Assembly: GCF_011303555.1 (NCBI RefSeq) | Contig: NZ_CP049868.1 | Location: 6,262,001 to 6,326,000, forward strand | Reading direction: 5' to 3' | Source of the DNA: Pedobacter sp. HDW13 | Lineage (GTDB): Bacteria > Bacteroidota > Bacteroidia > Sphingobacteriales > Sphingobacteriaceae | DNA: 64,000 bases | Shown here: piece by piece, positions 56,225-64,000 of the stretch | Numbering within the stretch: the first letter of the stretch is position 1 | Layout of the letters: every line of letters starts with the position of its first letter | Notes under the pieces: generated by a model | What the model was told of the DNA's origin: nothing | What the model saw: only the letters and a program-made list of their open reading frames with translations | Databases searched by the model: none | Program-made: the position numbers and the translations under genes

Positions 56225-57334
56225 ATGGAAAACAAAAATCAGTATGTAAATATTCCAGCCGAAATTAAAAGTCAGCTGCCTATATTTCAGGTTTTAGGCG
56301 ATCATCTTCCCAGCCAGATACAAACACCTGAAGGCAAAAAGGTAATGTCAAGTATCTTTTTTTGGGCGCTAATTTTGGGAGGTGCATTTGCATTTTTCAA
56401 ATTTCTTCCAATTATGCTGGTTTATGCAGCCAAAAGTATTTTACTGGTTATTTTTAGTATTATACTAATTGTATTGCTTTTACTAGCTCCAAAAATTATT
56501 TCTTTATTACATAGGTTGGGTACAATTTTACTTTTTAAAGGCGAAAAAGCCATTATAAGAGGTAACCCGATTGAAACCTTGCAACTTTTATCAAAAGACG
56601 CAAAGGATACTTTAAAAAGGGTAAAAGATAAAATTGCCAATGTTGATGGTGTACGGATAGATATGGTACAAAGCGGAGAAACAGCTCAGAAAACTGCCGA
56701 AGAAAAATACACCTATGCTAAACGCTTTACCGTTGAAGCTGCAAGTTTAGATGAAAAAGCTAAACAGGAAACAGCAAACAACAACATCGAAAAGGCAAAC
56801 GATTTAAACAGAGATGCAAAAGAAACGCGTACAAAAGCTTTCCTTTTAGGCAAAGAAGGTGAAGCAGAAGAACAAAATGCCCGTAGTTACGTACAATATG
56901 CCAACCAGTTTGCCAAAGTTTTAGAAGTTTTAAAAGATAACGAAAGCGCTGCCCGCATTTATGTAAGCACCCTGGATAGCAGTATTTCGATCATTTCTAA
57001 AAAACTGGAAGCAACCCAAAAAATGAAAAATGCAACTGAAGGACTTGCAGAAGTTTTTAACATTAAAGACGGATGGGCTTTTCAGGAGGCAATGAATGCA
57101 GCTACAGGAGCCATTAGCCAAAATATTGCATCTATCCGTTCTAACCTCGATTTCTTAGATCAGAATAATAACATTACTGTTGGTGGTGCACCATCGCAAA
57201 GCGAATTGGAAGAATTCATCAAAAAAGTAGACGACCGCAACCTTAAAATGCTTAATGTAAGCAGAATGACCGATGCTTCTTACGAACTTAAAGCTGAAGA
57301 AAAAGTAGACAAAGGCTTTTCATTATTAGACTAA
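56225..57334 (+). CDS. Two-TM protein with long coiled coil, unknown function (operon gene 2)
   Basis: The 369-residue protein has two adjacent hydrophobic helices at about residues 42-62 and 66-92, then a large soluble region with dense heptad-type repeats at about 120-240 (AEEKYTYAKRFTVEAASLDEKAKQE, EKANDLNRDAKETRTKAFLLGKEG) and a globular end with VKDKIANVDGVRID and GWAFQEAMNAATG segments. N- and C-termini are probably cytoplasmic. I do not recognise a family; the look is that of a scaffold or PspA-like membrane stress factor, but without sequence evidence. It lies 24 bp after gene 1 and 27 bp before the ASKHA gene. Confidence 0.65.
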   Translation: MENKNQYVNIPAEIKSQLPIFQVLGDHLPSQIQTPEGKKVMSSIFFWALILGGAFAFFKFLPIMLVYAAKSILLVIFSIILIVLLLLAPKIISLLHRLGTILLFKGEKAIIRGNPIETLQLLSKDAKDTLKRVKDKIANVDGVRIDMVQSGETAQKTAEEKYTYAKRFTVEAASLDEKAKQETANNNIEKANDLNRDAKETRTKAFLLGKEGEAEEQNARSYVQYANQFAKVLEVLKDNESAARIYVSTLDSSISIISKKLEATQKMKNATEGLAEVFNIKDGWAFQEAMNAATGAISQNIASIRSNLDFLDQNNNITVGGAPSQSELEEFIKKVDDRNLKMLNVSRMTDASYELKAEEKVDKGFSLLD

Positions 57335-57361
57335 TCAAACTCTTAAATTAAACATATCACA

Positions 57362-58354
57362 ATGGAAGAAAAATCTATCTGGGCAAGACTACGCTGGCCT
57401 ATAAAAGCAATTATTATCGCAATCCCTATCATTGGCTTAGGTTACTGGGCTTTAGAATCGGGAAAAATTGATGCCGCAACCAACACTGAGGGAAGTAAAA
57501 AAGACAGTACAGAACAAGCATCTTCACCTGCTGCTGCTAAAAGCGAAGACAAAAGAAGTTTTAATTATACTCCCGAAAAACCTGTAAATGGTGAATATAA
57601 AGGTGTTGTAGAGGTTGGTGCCTCGGGTTTTAACTCTTTTGTAGTAAATATTGATAAAGAAAAACGCTGGGAAATTATCTCTAAAGATTTCGGAAAATCA
57701 TTTGTTTACGAAGGTTTGGCAAATACCGCAGATATCAGAACCGGCCTAAAAGATTACATAGGCGCCATGTTTGATAAAGGCGTTAAATCTAAAAACATTC
57801 ACTTTGTAATCAGTTCTGGCGCGCAAAAAGAGCCTAAAACAACTGCTATTGTTTCTGAGTTAAAGAAAATGGGCTTCGTTGTTAACCTTGTTACCGCAGA
57901 ACAGGAAGGTAAACTGGCTTTAAAATGTGTTTTACCTGCATCTTATTATGATAATTCTTTTGTTGTTGACATTGGTTCGGGCAACACTAAAATTTCGTGG
58001 ATGGATGGCGATGTTAAATCATCTGAAGCACCAGGCGCTAAGTATTATGAGAAAAACCTGAAAGACGATGCTGTATATGATCTTGTTAAATCTGTATCAT
58101 CAAAAATCCCATCTACAAAACACGAAGTTTGTTTCATTATCGGAGGTGTGCCTTTTGAACTTGCAAAACAAACCCGTACCGGAGATGAAAGATTTACAGT
58201 TCTAAATGATCCTGATAAATACAATACTGATAAAATTAAAATCAAAAGTGGCGTTAACATATACAAAGCCATTAAAGATGCTACCAATTGCGATACTTTT
58301 GTATTTGACTGGGATGCCAACTTTACCATTGGTTTTTTATTAGCCCTTAAATAA
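57362..58354 (+). CDS. Membrane-anchored Ppx/GppA-like ASKHA-fold protein (operon gene 3)
   Basis: This 330-residue protein has one N-terminal membrane helix (WPIKAIIIAIPIIGLGYWAL, about 12-31), preceded by Arg residues, and a Ser/Lys-rich linker. From residue 80 it has the ASKHA pattern of Ppx/GppA: VEVGASGFNSFVV (phosphate 1, near 83), the AEQEGKLALKC segment near 178 like the Ppx SGEEEARLA motif, VDIGSGNTKISWMDGD (phosphate 2, near 202) and a third FVFDWDANFTIGFL near the end. The phosphate 2 loop reads DIGSGNTK where Ppx has DIGGGSTE. Positive-inside rule places the domain in the periplasm, odd for an ATP/polyphosphate enzyme. Substrate unknown. Confidence 0.7.
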   Translation: MEEKSIWARLRWPIKAIIIAIPIIGLGYWALESGKIDAATNTEGSKKDSTEQASSPAAAKSEDKRSFNYTPEKPVNGEYKGVVEVGASGFNSFVVNIDKEKRWEIISKDFGKSFVYEGLANTADIRTGLKDYIGAMFDKGVKSKNIHFVISSGAQKEPKTTAIVSELKKMGFVVNLVTAEQEGKLALKCVLPASYYDNSFVVDIGSGNTKISWMDGDVKSSEAPGAKYYEKNLKDDAVYDLVKSVSSKIPSTKHEVCFIIGGVPFELAKQTRTGDERFTVLNDPDKYNTDKIKIKSGVNIYKAIKDATNCDTFVFDWDANFTIGFLLALK

Positions 58355-58362
58355 TTTTCTTT

Positions 58363-58398
58363 AAAAAGAGCGACTGTAATTAACCAGTCGCTCTTTTT
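58363..58398 (+). terminator. Intrinsic terminator of the ASKHA operon
   Basis: AAAAAGAGCGACTG (58363-58376) and CAGTCGCTCTTTTT (58385-58398) form a perfect 14-bp stem with an 8-nt loop and a T-tract. It ends the three-gene operon. Confidence 0.9.
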
Positions 58399-58438
58399 TT
58401 ATGTCAAAAATTTACTTTCCTGCCATAATAACTAAGCG

Positions 58439-58466
58439 TTGTTGTATAAACATTTTAGTATTTTTG
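58439..58466 (+). promoter_or_regulatory. Promoter of mqnC, almost touching the start codon
   Basis: TTG at 58439-58441 and TATTTTTG at 58459-58466 match the Bacteroidota consensus with 17 bp spacing. The ATG is only 5 bp behind the box, so transcription would start at or within the start codon and the mRNA would be leaderless or nearly so. Confidence 0.6.
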
Positions 58467-58470
58467 CTTT

Positions 58471-59594
58471 ATGAATACAGCCGATTTACTACAAAGGGCA
58501 TTACGTTTTGACTTTTTGAGCCTTGAAGAAGGTGTACATTTATACCATAATGCCGATACCGCATCTTTGATGTTTGTGGCAAACGAACTGAGAAAAATAC
58601 AGGTACCCAGCGGCAAGGTAACCTGGCAAATCGATAGAAATGTAAACACTACCAATGTTTGTATTGCCAACTGTAAATTCTGTAATTTTTTCCGCAGGCC
58701 TGGCCACGATGAAAGTTATATTACTGATATCGAAACCTATAAAGTAAAAATCGAAGAAACCTTTCGTTTGGGGGCGATCAATTATTGCTTCAGGGTGGTC
58801 ATCATCCCGATTTAGGTCTGGCCTTTTATGCCGATCTTTTTAAAAAACTAAAAGAATTATATCCTGATTTAAAACTTCATGCTTTAGGTCCGCCTGAAAT
58901 TGCACACGTTGCAAAATTAGAAGGCATTAGCCATACTGAAGTTTTAAAAGCACTAAAAGAGGCCGGTATGGATTCCTTACCTGGGGCTGGTGCCGAAATT
59001 TTAAACGACCGTGTGCGCCGCTTAATTTCTAAAGGGAAATGCGGTGGCCAGGAATGGCTTGATGTAATGCGTGCCTGTCATCAGTTAGATATTACCACTT
59101 CGGCAACCATGATGTTTGGCCATGTAGAAACCATTGAAGAGCGTTTCGAGCACCTGGTTTGGATACGCCAGGTACAGAGTGAAAAACCTGCTGATGCAAA
59201 CGGCTTTTTAGCCTTTATACCATGGCCTTTTCAAGACGATGGTACTTTATTAAAAAGATTGCGCGGCATTAGCAACACCGTAACTGCCGATGAATATATC
59301 CGCATGATTGCACTTAGCCGTATTATGCTACCCAATATTAAAAACATACAGGCTAGCTGGTTAACCGTTGGTAAAACAACAGCACAATTGTGTTTACATG
59401 CAGGCGCTAACGATTTCGGGTCAATTATGATCGAAGAAAATGTGGTTTCGGCAGCAGGTGCACCACACCGCTTTACCGCAAATGGTATTCAGCAATCGAT
59501 CAGGGCAGCTGGTTTTGAGCCACAATTACGTGGGCAAAAATACAACTACAGAGATTTACCCGAACATTTGGAAGAACAGGTAATTACATACTAA
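58471..59594 (+). CDS. mqnC: Cyclic dehypoxanthinyl futalosine synthase MqnC, frameshifted
   Basis: MqnC is a radical SAM enzyme of the futalosine menaquinone pathway, turning dehypoxanthine futalosine into its cyclic form. The 4Fe-4S motif CIANCKFC has its Cys residues at 64, 68 and 71, and KVTWQIDRNVNTTNVCIANC precedes it. The C-terminal part has PGAGAEILNDRVRRLISKGK and MMFGHVETIEERFEHL, both typical. As read, the frame stops at 58815. One G more in the run 58770-58774 restores ETFRLGGDQLLLQGGHHPD and about 374 residues, the normal length. Since menaquinone is essential in these bacteria, the shift is probably an error. It is single in the window; other mqn genes are elsewhere. Confidence 0.93.
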
Positions 59595-59609
59595 ATAAAA
59601 AACACGCTC

Positions 59610-60116
59610 ATGTTAAAAAAAACAACACTTATACTACTGCTGATAATTGGAGTTCTCAAATTAAACGCCCAAAACAAGTGGTTTAAACAACAGATTACCG
59701 AAAAGGTAAGTGTTAGCTTTCCCACCCAGCCAAGAAAAGTTAATGAGACTTCCTATGCAATTAAAGATTCTACAGGGATCATTTATGTTAGCTCCAGAGT
59801 TGACCTGCTTCCAATTACACAATTAGATTTAGCAACTTTGAATGCTGAAATTGAAAAGCAAAAATTTGCAGACGATTTTGTAGTAGGTATAAGCGGTTCA
59901 TTTCCAAAATATAAATTTGAAAGTCCAAAGCTGATAATGGTAAGTGGCCAAAGGGCTTATGCTGTAGTGGCTCGCGATGAAGTAAACAAGCTTAGCCTTT
60001 TCATGAATGTTTGTTTTTTAGATGGCACCTCATATAGTTTTTCGTGTATCCTTCCCGATGGAAAAAGCGTAAAATATAAAGACATATTCCTGAGTACAAT
60101 ATGGTTTAAAAACTAG
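59610..60116 (+). CDS. Secreted protein of unknown function
   Basis: The 168-residue protein has a signal peptide (TTLILLLIIGVLKLNAQ) and a compact mature part beginning KWFKQQITEKVSVSFPTQPRKV. Small proteins with this 'sFPt-x-P' start are common in Bacteroidota and resemble PsbP-like or DUF1795 folds; the match is only by pattern. The ATG follows the mqnC stop by 15 bp, so a shared transcript is likely. Function unknown. Confidence 0.55.
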   Translation: MLKKTTLILLLIIGVLKLNAQNKWFKQQITEKVSVSFPTQPRKVNETSYAIKDSTGIIYVSSRVDLLPITQLDLATLNAEIEKQKFADDFVVGISGSFPKYKFESPKLIMVSGQRAYAVVARDEVNKLSLFMNVCFLDGTSYSFSCILPDGKSVKYKDIFLSTIWFKN

Positions 60117-60136
60117 CGATTCTATTTGTATACCTC

Positions 60137-60172
60137 ACAAAAAAAGGGAAACAGCCCAAACGCCGCTTCCCT
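60137..60172 (-). terminator. Possible terminator of the ferritin-like gene pair
   Basis: AGGGAA (60145-60150) and TTCCCT (60167-60172) form a short stem; read on the minus strand it is followed by a T-run. It lies about 40 bp behind the stop of the downstream ferritin-like gene. Confidence 0.5.
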
Positions 60173-60211
60173 ACCTTAAACTAAACATTACCTGCTCAAT
60201 AATCTATTTGG

Positions 60212-61090
60212 CTACGATAATTTTTTACCCGGTTGTAAAAACAAATTAGCAATTGTTATCACGCTAGCCCTATCTAAAGGTTCATCAAAACTTTCTACCG
60301 CGGCCAGTTTAGCGGCAGTTGCGTTCGGTGCACCGGTAATATTGGCAATGTTAACATTTGCCTGTACCGTTAAATCTTCACCAGCATATACTGCATCTAC
60401 CTGTGGTACACCCGAATCATTTGCCTGACCTGAAGCACCAAGACTAACCCATGGTTTATAAACCGTTGTACCAGCTGCTGTACGCATTTGGCGAATGTGC
60501 GACGCATGACGGGCTTCTACCGAGTGAATCTGTAAAGCAGTTTGCAGTACGCCCGGACTAACCAGTAAGTTTCCTGCCTGGCCTTTATATGCCCTAACAC
60601 CGGTATCTTCAAAACCCTGTGCTACTGCTAAAAAAGTATTGTAATCGGTGTAAACCGTAGCAAATGTACCACCCGCTCTAAAATCGGTATCGGCATAAGC
60701 AATAGGTGCACGCGCAGAACTTCCCAAAGCGCCTACCAACAAATCAACATGCGCTTTTTCATGATCACGAATGGTGGTAATGGCGGTTTTTGCAGCCGTT
60801 GTTGGGTAAGTAAAAGTAACATCAGTACCCAATAAAGCATGGTTATAAAAATGATATTCCAGATACTCTAACGATAAGGCAAAATTTAAAACATCAACTA
60901 CTGCAGTTGGCAGCGCAGTTTGTCCATAGGCCTTCTGAAACATAGAACCCAAAGCCAGCGGCATTGCTGCCAATGAAATTTTCTTTCCCATGTTGAAAAA
61001 GCTTTTCATTGCGGCTCTTCTCGGATTTAACCTTTCATAGATTTCACCATCTACTTTTTCAATTTCTTCTAATATATTTACGATATTCAT
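60212..61090 (-). CDS. Ferritin-like domain protein (Ferritin_2/dessication-related type)
   Basis: The 292-residue protein has a short N-terminal cytoplasmic part, a signal or anchor-like stretch near residues 36-57 (ISLAAMPLALGSMFQKAYGQ), then a ferritin-like four-helix bundle of the Ferritin_2 (PF13668) type: DVLNFALSLEYLEYHFYNHAL, TTIRDHEKAHVDLLVGAL, GFEDTGVRAYKGQAG and HSVEARHASHIRQM. The Glu and His positions (E-Y-L-E-Y, E-x-x-H, E-A-R-H) resemble a di-iron site. Members are called dehydration-related, but the reaction is unknown. It follows the second ferritin-like gene by 18 bp, forming a two-gene operon. Confidence 0.8.
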   Translation of the reverse strand: MNIVNILEEIEKVDGEIYERLNPRRAAMKSFFNMGKKISLAAMPLALGSMFQKAYGQTALPTAVVDVLNFALSLEYLEYHFYNHALLGTDVTFTYPTTAAKTAITTIRDHEKAHVDLLVGALGSSARAPIAYADTDFRAGGTFATVYTDYNTFLAVAQGFEDTGVRAYKGQAGNLLVSPGVLQTALQIHSVEARHASHIRQMRTAAGTTVYKPWVSLGASGQANDSGVPQVDAVYAGEDLTVQANVNIANITGAPNATAAKLAAVESFDEPLDRASVITIANLFLQPGKKLS

Positions 61091-61107
61091 GATTTCAGTT
61101 TTAAGGG

Positions 61108-61830
61108 TTAAAGATTGACTACATTAATTTTGGTTTTAATATACTTGCCAGCTATTGCCAAAACCTTATCAGGTGTTAAAGCAGCATCCAGGCCTCCAGC
61201 ATTATTGGCACCAAGTGGTGCAAGGCTATTCAAATCTGCAAATGATCCGTTTGAGATTAAATCGCGGATGTAAGCAGCATGGCGGGCTTCAACCGAAACA
61301 ATTTTACCTGCTAACAATAAATAAGTACCATTTTTAATTCTTGGCCCGGCACCATTATAAGCCGAAACACCCAAATCTTCGAAAGCCATGGCGGCACCTA
61401 AAACACTGGTTGAGCTTGTAAAATCAATTGAGGAGAAATCAACTTCCAAACTGCCAATTGCAGCTGTACCTAAAGCCGCTTTGAAAAACTCACGGTGTGC
61501 AATTTCATGAAACTGAATATCCTGGAAGTATGCTTTTTGCGCTGTGGTAAAACTTGCCGGAGGTGCAGAAGCTACTTTAACATAAAATGCAGCTTCTAAT
61601 TGTTCTAAAGCATAGGCATAATTTAAAACACCAAAATCATCTTTAAAATCTAAAGTTGCACCGGTGTTCATATCTGGATAGCCACGATCTTTTTTACAAC
61701 CGGCAGCTACCAATGCAATACCGGCAGCTCCTGCACCCGCGTACTGAAGAAAAGATCTTCTTCCAACGGTTTTCTCAAACAAACTTTCTTCCCGAAGTTC
61801 ATTTTTTGTTTCTAGTTCATTGTTTTTCAT
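61108..61830 (-). CDS. Ferritin-like protein with Tat-type signal and lipobox
   Basis: The 240-residue protein has a Tat-like signal (GRRSFLQYAGAGAAGIALVAAGC) with twin Arg at about residues 24-25 and a lipobox VAAGC near residue 44, so the domain would be folded before export and then lipid-anchored. The mature part has the Ferritin_2 bundle: VLNYAYALEQLEAAFYVK, DIQFHEIAHREFFKAAL, AFEDLGVSAYNGAG and VSVEARHAAYIRDLIS, again with Glu/His pairs for two metals. It is the first gene of a pair whose second member is a paralogue. Function may be metal storage or a redox reaction. Confidence 0.82.
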   Translation of the reverse strand: MKNNELETKNELREESLFEKTVGRRSFLQYAGAGAAGIALVAAGCKKDRGYPDMNTGATLDFKDDFGVLNYAYALEQLEAAFYVKVASAPPASFTTAQKAYFQDIQFHEIAHREFFKAALGTAAIGSLEVDFSSIDFTSSTSVLGAAMAFEDLGVSAYNGAGPRIKNGTYLLLAGKIVSVEARHAAYIRDLISNGSFADLNSLAPLGANNAGGLDAALTPDKVLAIAGKYIKTKINVVNL

Positions 61831-61953
61831 AGTAATCTATGTTAGTGGTTTTGAATTCGTTTGATGATACATACGTGACAATCAGAGCACTGGTTTTTTA
61901 CGATTGTATTTTTTTTTGTTAGCCGATTTTAATACATTCACCATCGTATTGCT

Positions 61954-62739
61954 ATGACGACCTTAAAAGCCATTATTGTTGATGATGAGGAATTTGCCCG
62001 ATCATCGTTATTTTTTTTACTGCAACAGAATTGCCCACAGGTAGAAATTACCGGCATAGCAAGGTCTGTAGCGGAGGCAAAAGACATTTTAGCCCACCAT
62101 CCTATTGACCTGATTTTTTTAGATATTGCCATGCCTGGCGGCAATGGTTTTGAGCTAATTCCTGATGCACAAAAGCACAATGCAGCGGTTATTTTTACCA
62201 CCGCTTACGATCAGTATGCCCTCAAGGCAATTAAGGCAAATGCATTAGATTATTTATTAAAACCCATTGATATTGACGAGCTTACGGTAGCTGTAGAAAA
62301 GGTTTTCCAACACATTAAACGCTTTAAAGGGCAGAACGAAAACGACGAAAGAATCCATAATTTAGCTTCGAGTTTAAGCTCCAGAACAGAGATTAAAAAA
62401 CTAACGCTGCCCTATGGCCAAGGCTTCAAAATGATCGACATTGACGACATCATTTATATCGAAGCAGATAGCAATTATTCAATTGTGCACTTAAATAATC
62501 ACGATAAAATAACCGTCTCGAAAGTTTTACGAGAATTTGAAGAGCTTTTACCAACAGATCAATTCGTTAGGATCCATAAATCGAGTATTATTAACCTTAA
62601 CCACTTAAAAGAATACAATTCTAAAAACGGGCTGCAGGTCTTTCTAAAAAATGGCGAAAGCATTAATATTTCGCGCCGCAGGGCCAGCGATTTCTTCGAA
62701 AAAATAAAACTATTTACAAAGGCGAACAGTGAGCATTAA
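61954..62739 (+). CDS. LytTR-type response regulator
   Basis: This 261-residue regulator has a receiver domain at about 1-120 with acidic pocket Asp10-Asp11, phosphoacceptor Asp57 in DLIFLDIAMPG, Thr in VIFTTAYDQY and Lys in YLLKPI. A LytTR DNA-binding domain follows at about 155-255 (YIEADSNYSIVHLNNHDKITVSKVLREFEELL, FVRIHKSSIINLNHL). It is the classic AgrA/LytR-like output fold. The stop overlaps the start of the following sensor gene (62729), so the two form a coupled two-component pair. Confidence 0.92.
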   Translation: MTTLKAIIVDDEEFARSSLFFLLQQNCPQVEITGIARSVAEAKDILAHHPIDLIFLDIAMPGGNGFELIPDAQKHNAAVIFTTAYDQYALKAIKANALDYLLKPIDIDELTVAVEKVFQHIKRFKGQNENDERIHNLASSLSSRTEIKKLTLPYGQGFKMIDIDDIIYIEADSNYSIVHLNNHDKITVSKVLREFEELLPTDQFVRIHKSSIINLNHLKEYNSKNGLQVFLKNGESINISRRRASDFFEKIKLFTKANSEH

Positions 62740-64000
62740 ATACCGCATAGCGTTCAGAAAACAAGCTAAAAACGCATTATTGAAGTTAAATCTCGGCCGA
62801 TATTTCTCTGCACTTTGCCTTTTGTTTTTGATCTTTTCCCAGTCCAAAACACTACTTGCACAAACCACTTACCTACCCCACTACAATGCAAAAAGTGGCC
62901 TGGCCAGTAACAACTGTTACTACATTTTACAAGACAAAAAAGGCTTTATCTGGATTGCAACAGACAACGGATTAAGCCGCTTTGATGGCACAAATTTTCA
63001 GAATTTCACCATTGAAGATGGCTTGCCTGATACACAAATCCTCCAGATGAAAGAGGACAAAGATGGTCGCCTGTGGTTTTTTGCACTTAATGGTCAGCTA
63101 AGTTATTTAAAAGAAGGTAAATTTTATAACCGGAACAACGATCAGCTTTTAAAAAAACTAAGCTTCAATACTGTAATCGTCTCTTTTTTAATAGATAAGA
63201 TCGGCAGGATTTGGCTGGGAACAAATGCGAATCTAATTGTTTGCTGGGATGGAAAAACGATTAAAAAATACATCTCGCCCAATCCTAACGACAAGTTTAT
63301 CAATGCTTTTATCCATGAAGATGAACAGGGAAATATACTGGCCTATAGCGATCAAAGCGTTCAACAGTTTAATGGAAAAACATTTTCGCTTATCAAATCG
63401 AAAGTACTTCCGCTATCTTACATGGCTGCGGCCAATACTGCTCGCAAATCGATGTTCTATCTCGATAATGCCGGATTAAAAGAATTTAAGCATGGCCATA
63501 TTAACGATTTAATTGCCATTCCACAAAACCTGATCAAAAATATGTCGGGCTATTTTTATTATGACAACAGTACCAAAGAAGTATGGCTATCCAATGCCAA
63601 TGGTGCCTTTGCCCTAAATAAAAACGGAAAAACGGTACAATATCTTCAGGATATACCGGTAAACCAGGTAATTAAAGATAACAACCAGAACATGTGGTTT
63701 GCCACCACTCAGGGGATTTATATGCTGCCCAATGTAAACAACCGCCTGTCTATTATTGATGCTGAATCTGGTTTAAGCAGCAATGTAATTAAAAGCATTA
63801 CCAAAGACGGAAAAAACAGGCTTTGGCTGGGCACCGATGATGCGGTAATTGATGTTTTAACCATTAACAACTACCAGGTTGATGAAATTGGTTTAGACGA
63901 TTTTAAAAAGTACAAAACCATTAAACAGATTACTTTCGATCCAAAAGACCAATCAATTTATTTTGCCTCCGATTACGGCATGGGTGTTTTTAAAAACATT
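62729..64000 (+). CDS. Two-component regulator propeller sensor, 3' end cut by window edge
   Basis: A frame starting at GTG 62729, overlapping the response regulator stop by 11 bp, is open to the end of the window. It has a signal/anchor segment (YFSALCLLFLIFSQSKTLLAQ) and at least four Reg_prop propeller motifs: GFIWIATDNGLSRFDG, GRLWFFALNGQLSYL, NMWFATTQGIYMLPN and NRLWLGTDDAVIDVL, with ENGLS/EDGLPDTQI-type loops. This is the sensor region of hybrid or LytS-type histidine kinases of Bacteroidota, probably followed outside the window by Y_Y_Y and HisKA_LytS domains. Partial gene; kinase part not seen. Confidence 0.85.
   Translation, partial: MSIKYRIAFRKQAKNALLKLNLGRYFSALCLLFLIFSQSKTLLAQTTYLPHYNAKSGLASNNCYYILQDKKGFIWIATDNGLSRFDGTNFQNFTIEDGLPDTQILQMKEDKDGRLWFFALNGQLSYLKEGKFYNRNNDQLLKKLSFNTVIVSFLIDKIGRIWLGTNANLIVCWDGKTIKKYISPNPNDKFINAFIHEDEQGNILAYSDQSVQQFNGKTFSLIKSKVLPLSYMAAANTARKSMFYLDNAGLKEFKHGHINDLIAIPQNLIKNMSGYFYYDNSTKEVWLSNANGAFALNKNGKTVQYLQDIPVNQVIKDNNQNMWFATTQGIYMLPNVNNRLSIIDAESGLSSNVIKSITKDGKNRLWLGTDDAVIDVLTINNYQVDEIGLDDFKKYKTIKQITFDPKDQSIYFASDYGMGVFKNI

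Overview
The window comes from a member of the Bacteroidota, most likely a Pedobacter-like Sphingobacteriaceae. The evidence is the protein families (GLPGLI, TonB-dependent receptors with carboxypeptidase-like N-domains, DUF4238, DUF922, CtlX, M56/BlaI pairs), Bacteroidota-type promoters (TTG about 20 bp before TAnnTTTG), moderate-to-low GC, and intergenic spaces full of dispersed degenerate repeats. No rRNA, tRNA or CRISPR array was found.

Layout. 1-5781 is the right end of an integrative element. It carries a DUF4238 protein cut by the window edge, a GNAT acetyltransferase, an OLD-type AAA/TOPRIM nuclease (candidate defence cargo), two excisionase-like HTH proteins and a tyrosine recombinase, and it abuts the 3' end of mnmE, a known attachment site for genomic islands. 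5782-16278 holds mnmE, an AI-2E-type permease, argS and an arginine/citrulline block (arginine deiminase, ctlX, PhnA-like protein, a lipoprotein, arginine decarboxylase). 16423-28677 holds DUF72, DUF1579, a PolB-like exonuclease translationally coupled to an Imm32-like protein and a double ABC ATPase, a sialidase-like protein, rnr, a polyprenyl synthase, two envelope proteins of unknown function, and rpmA/rplU. 29040-34748 is a GLPGLI/outer-membrane protein operon next to a BlaR1/BlaI pair, and the two units share a near-identical operator. 34817-54000 is mostly housekeeping and envelope functions: a dicarboxylate symporter, an ECF sigma factor, DUF922, DgkA, GH20, trxB, an acyl-CoA carboxylase subunit, a LOG-like protein, a TonB-dependent receptor, guaB and ppnP. 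52853-64000 holds a tandem M16 peptidase pair, a three-gene operon of unknown function ending in a membrane-anchored Ppx/GppA-like ASKHA protein, mqnC, two ferritin-like proteins, and a LytTR regulator with a propeller sensor cut by the right edge.

Two results matter most. First, eight genes (int, mnmE, argS, a sialidase-like gene, a GLPGLI gene, an outer-membrane protein gene, an M16 peptidase, mqnC) are each broken by one missing base. In seven it is a G from a G-run in the coding strand, in one an A from an A-run. Several are essential or nearly so, so systematic homopolymer under-calling is much more likely than real decay; they are annotated here as full-length genes with a frameshift. 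Second, a 29-bp element (25 of 29 identical) sits in front of both the GLPGLI operon (29040-29068) and blaI (34720-34748), each time overlapping a -7-like box. This predicts that the M56/BlaI pair controls the neighbouring envelope operon as well as itself.

The best candidate for an undescribed system is the 55499-58354 operon: a soluble coiled-coil protein, a two-TM coiled-coil protein, and an ASKHA-fold protein whose N-terminal anchor predicts, unusually, a periplasmic location.
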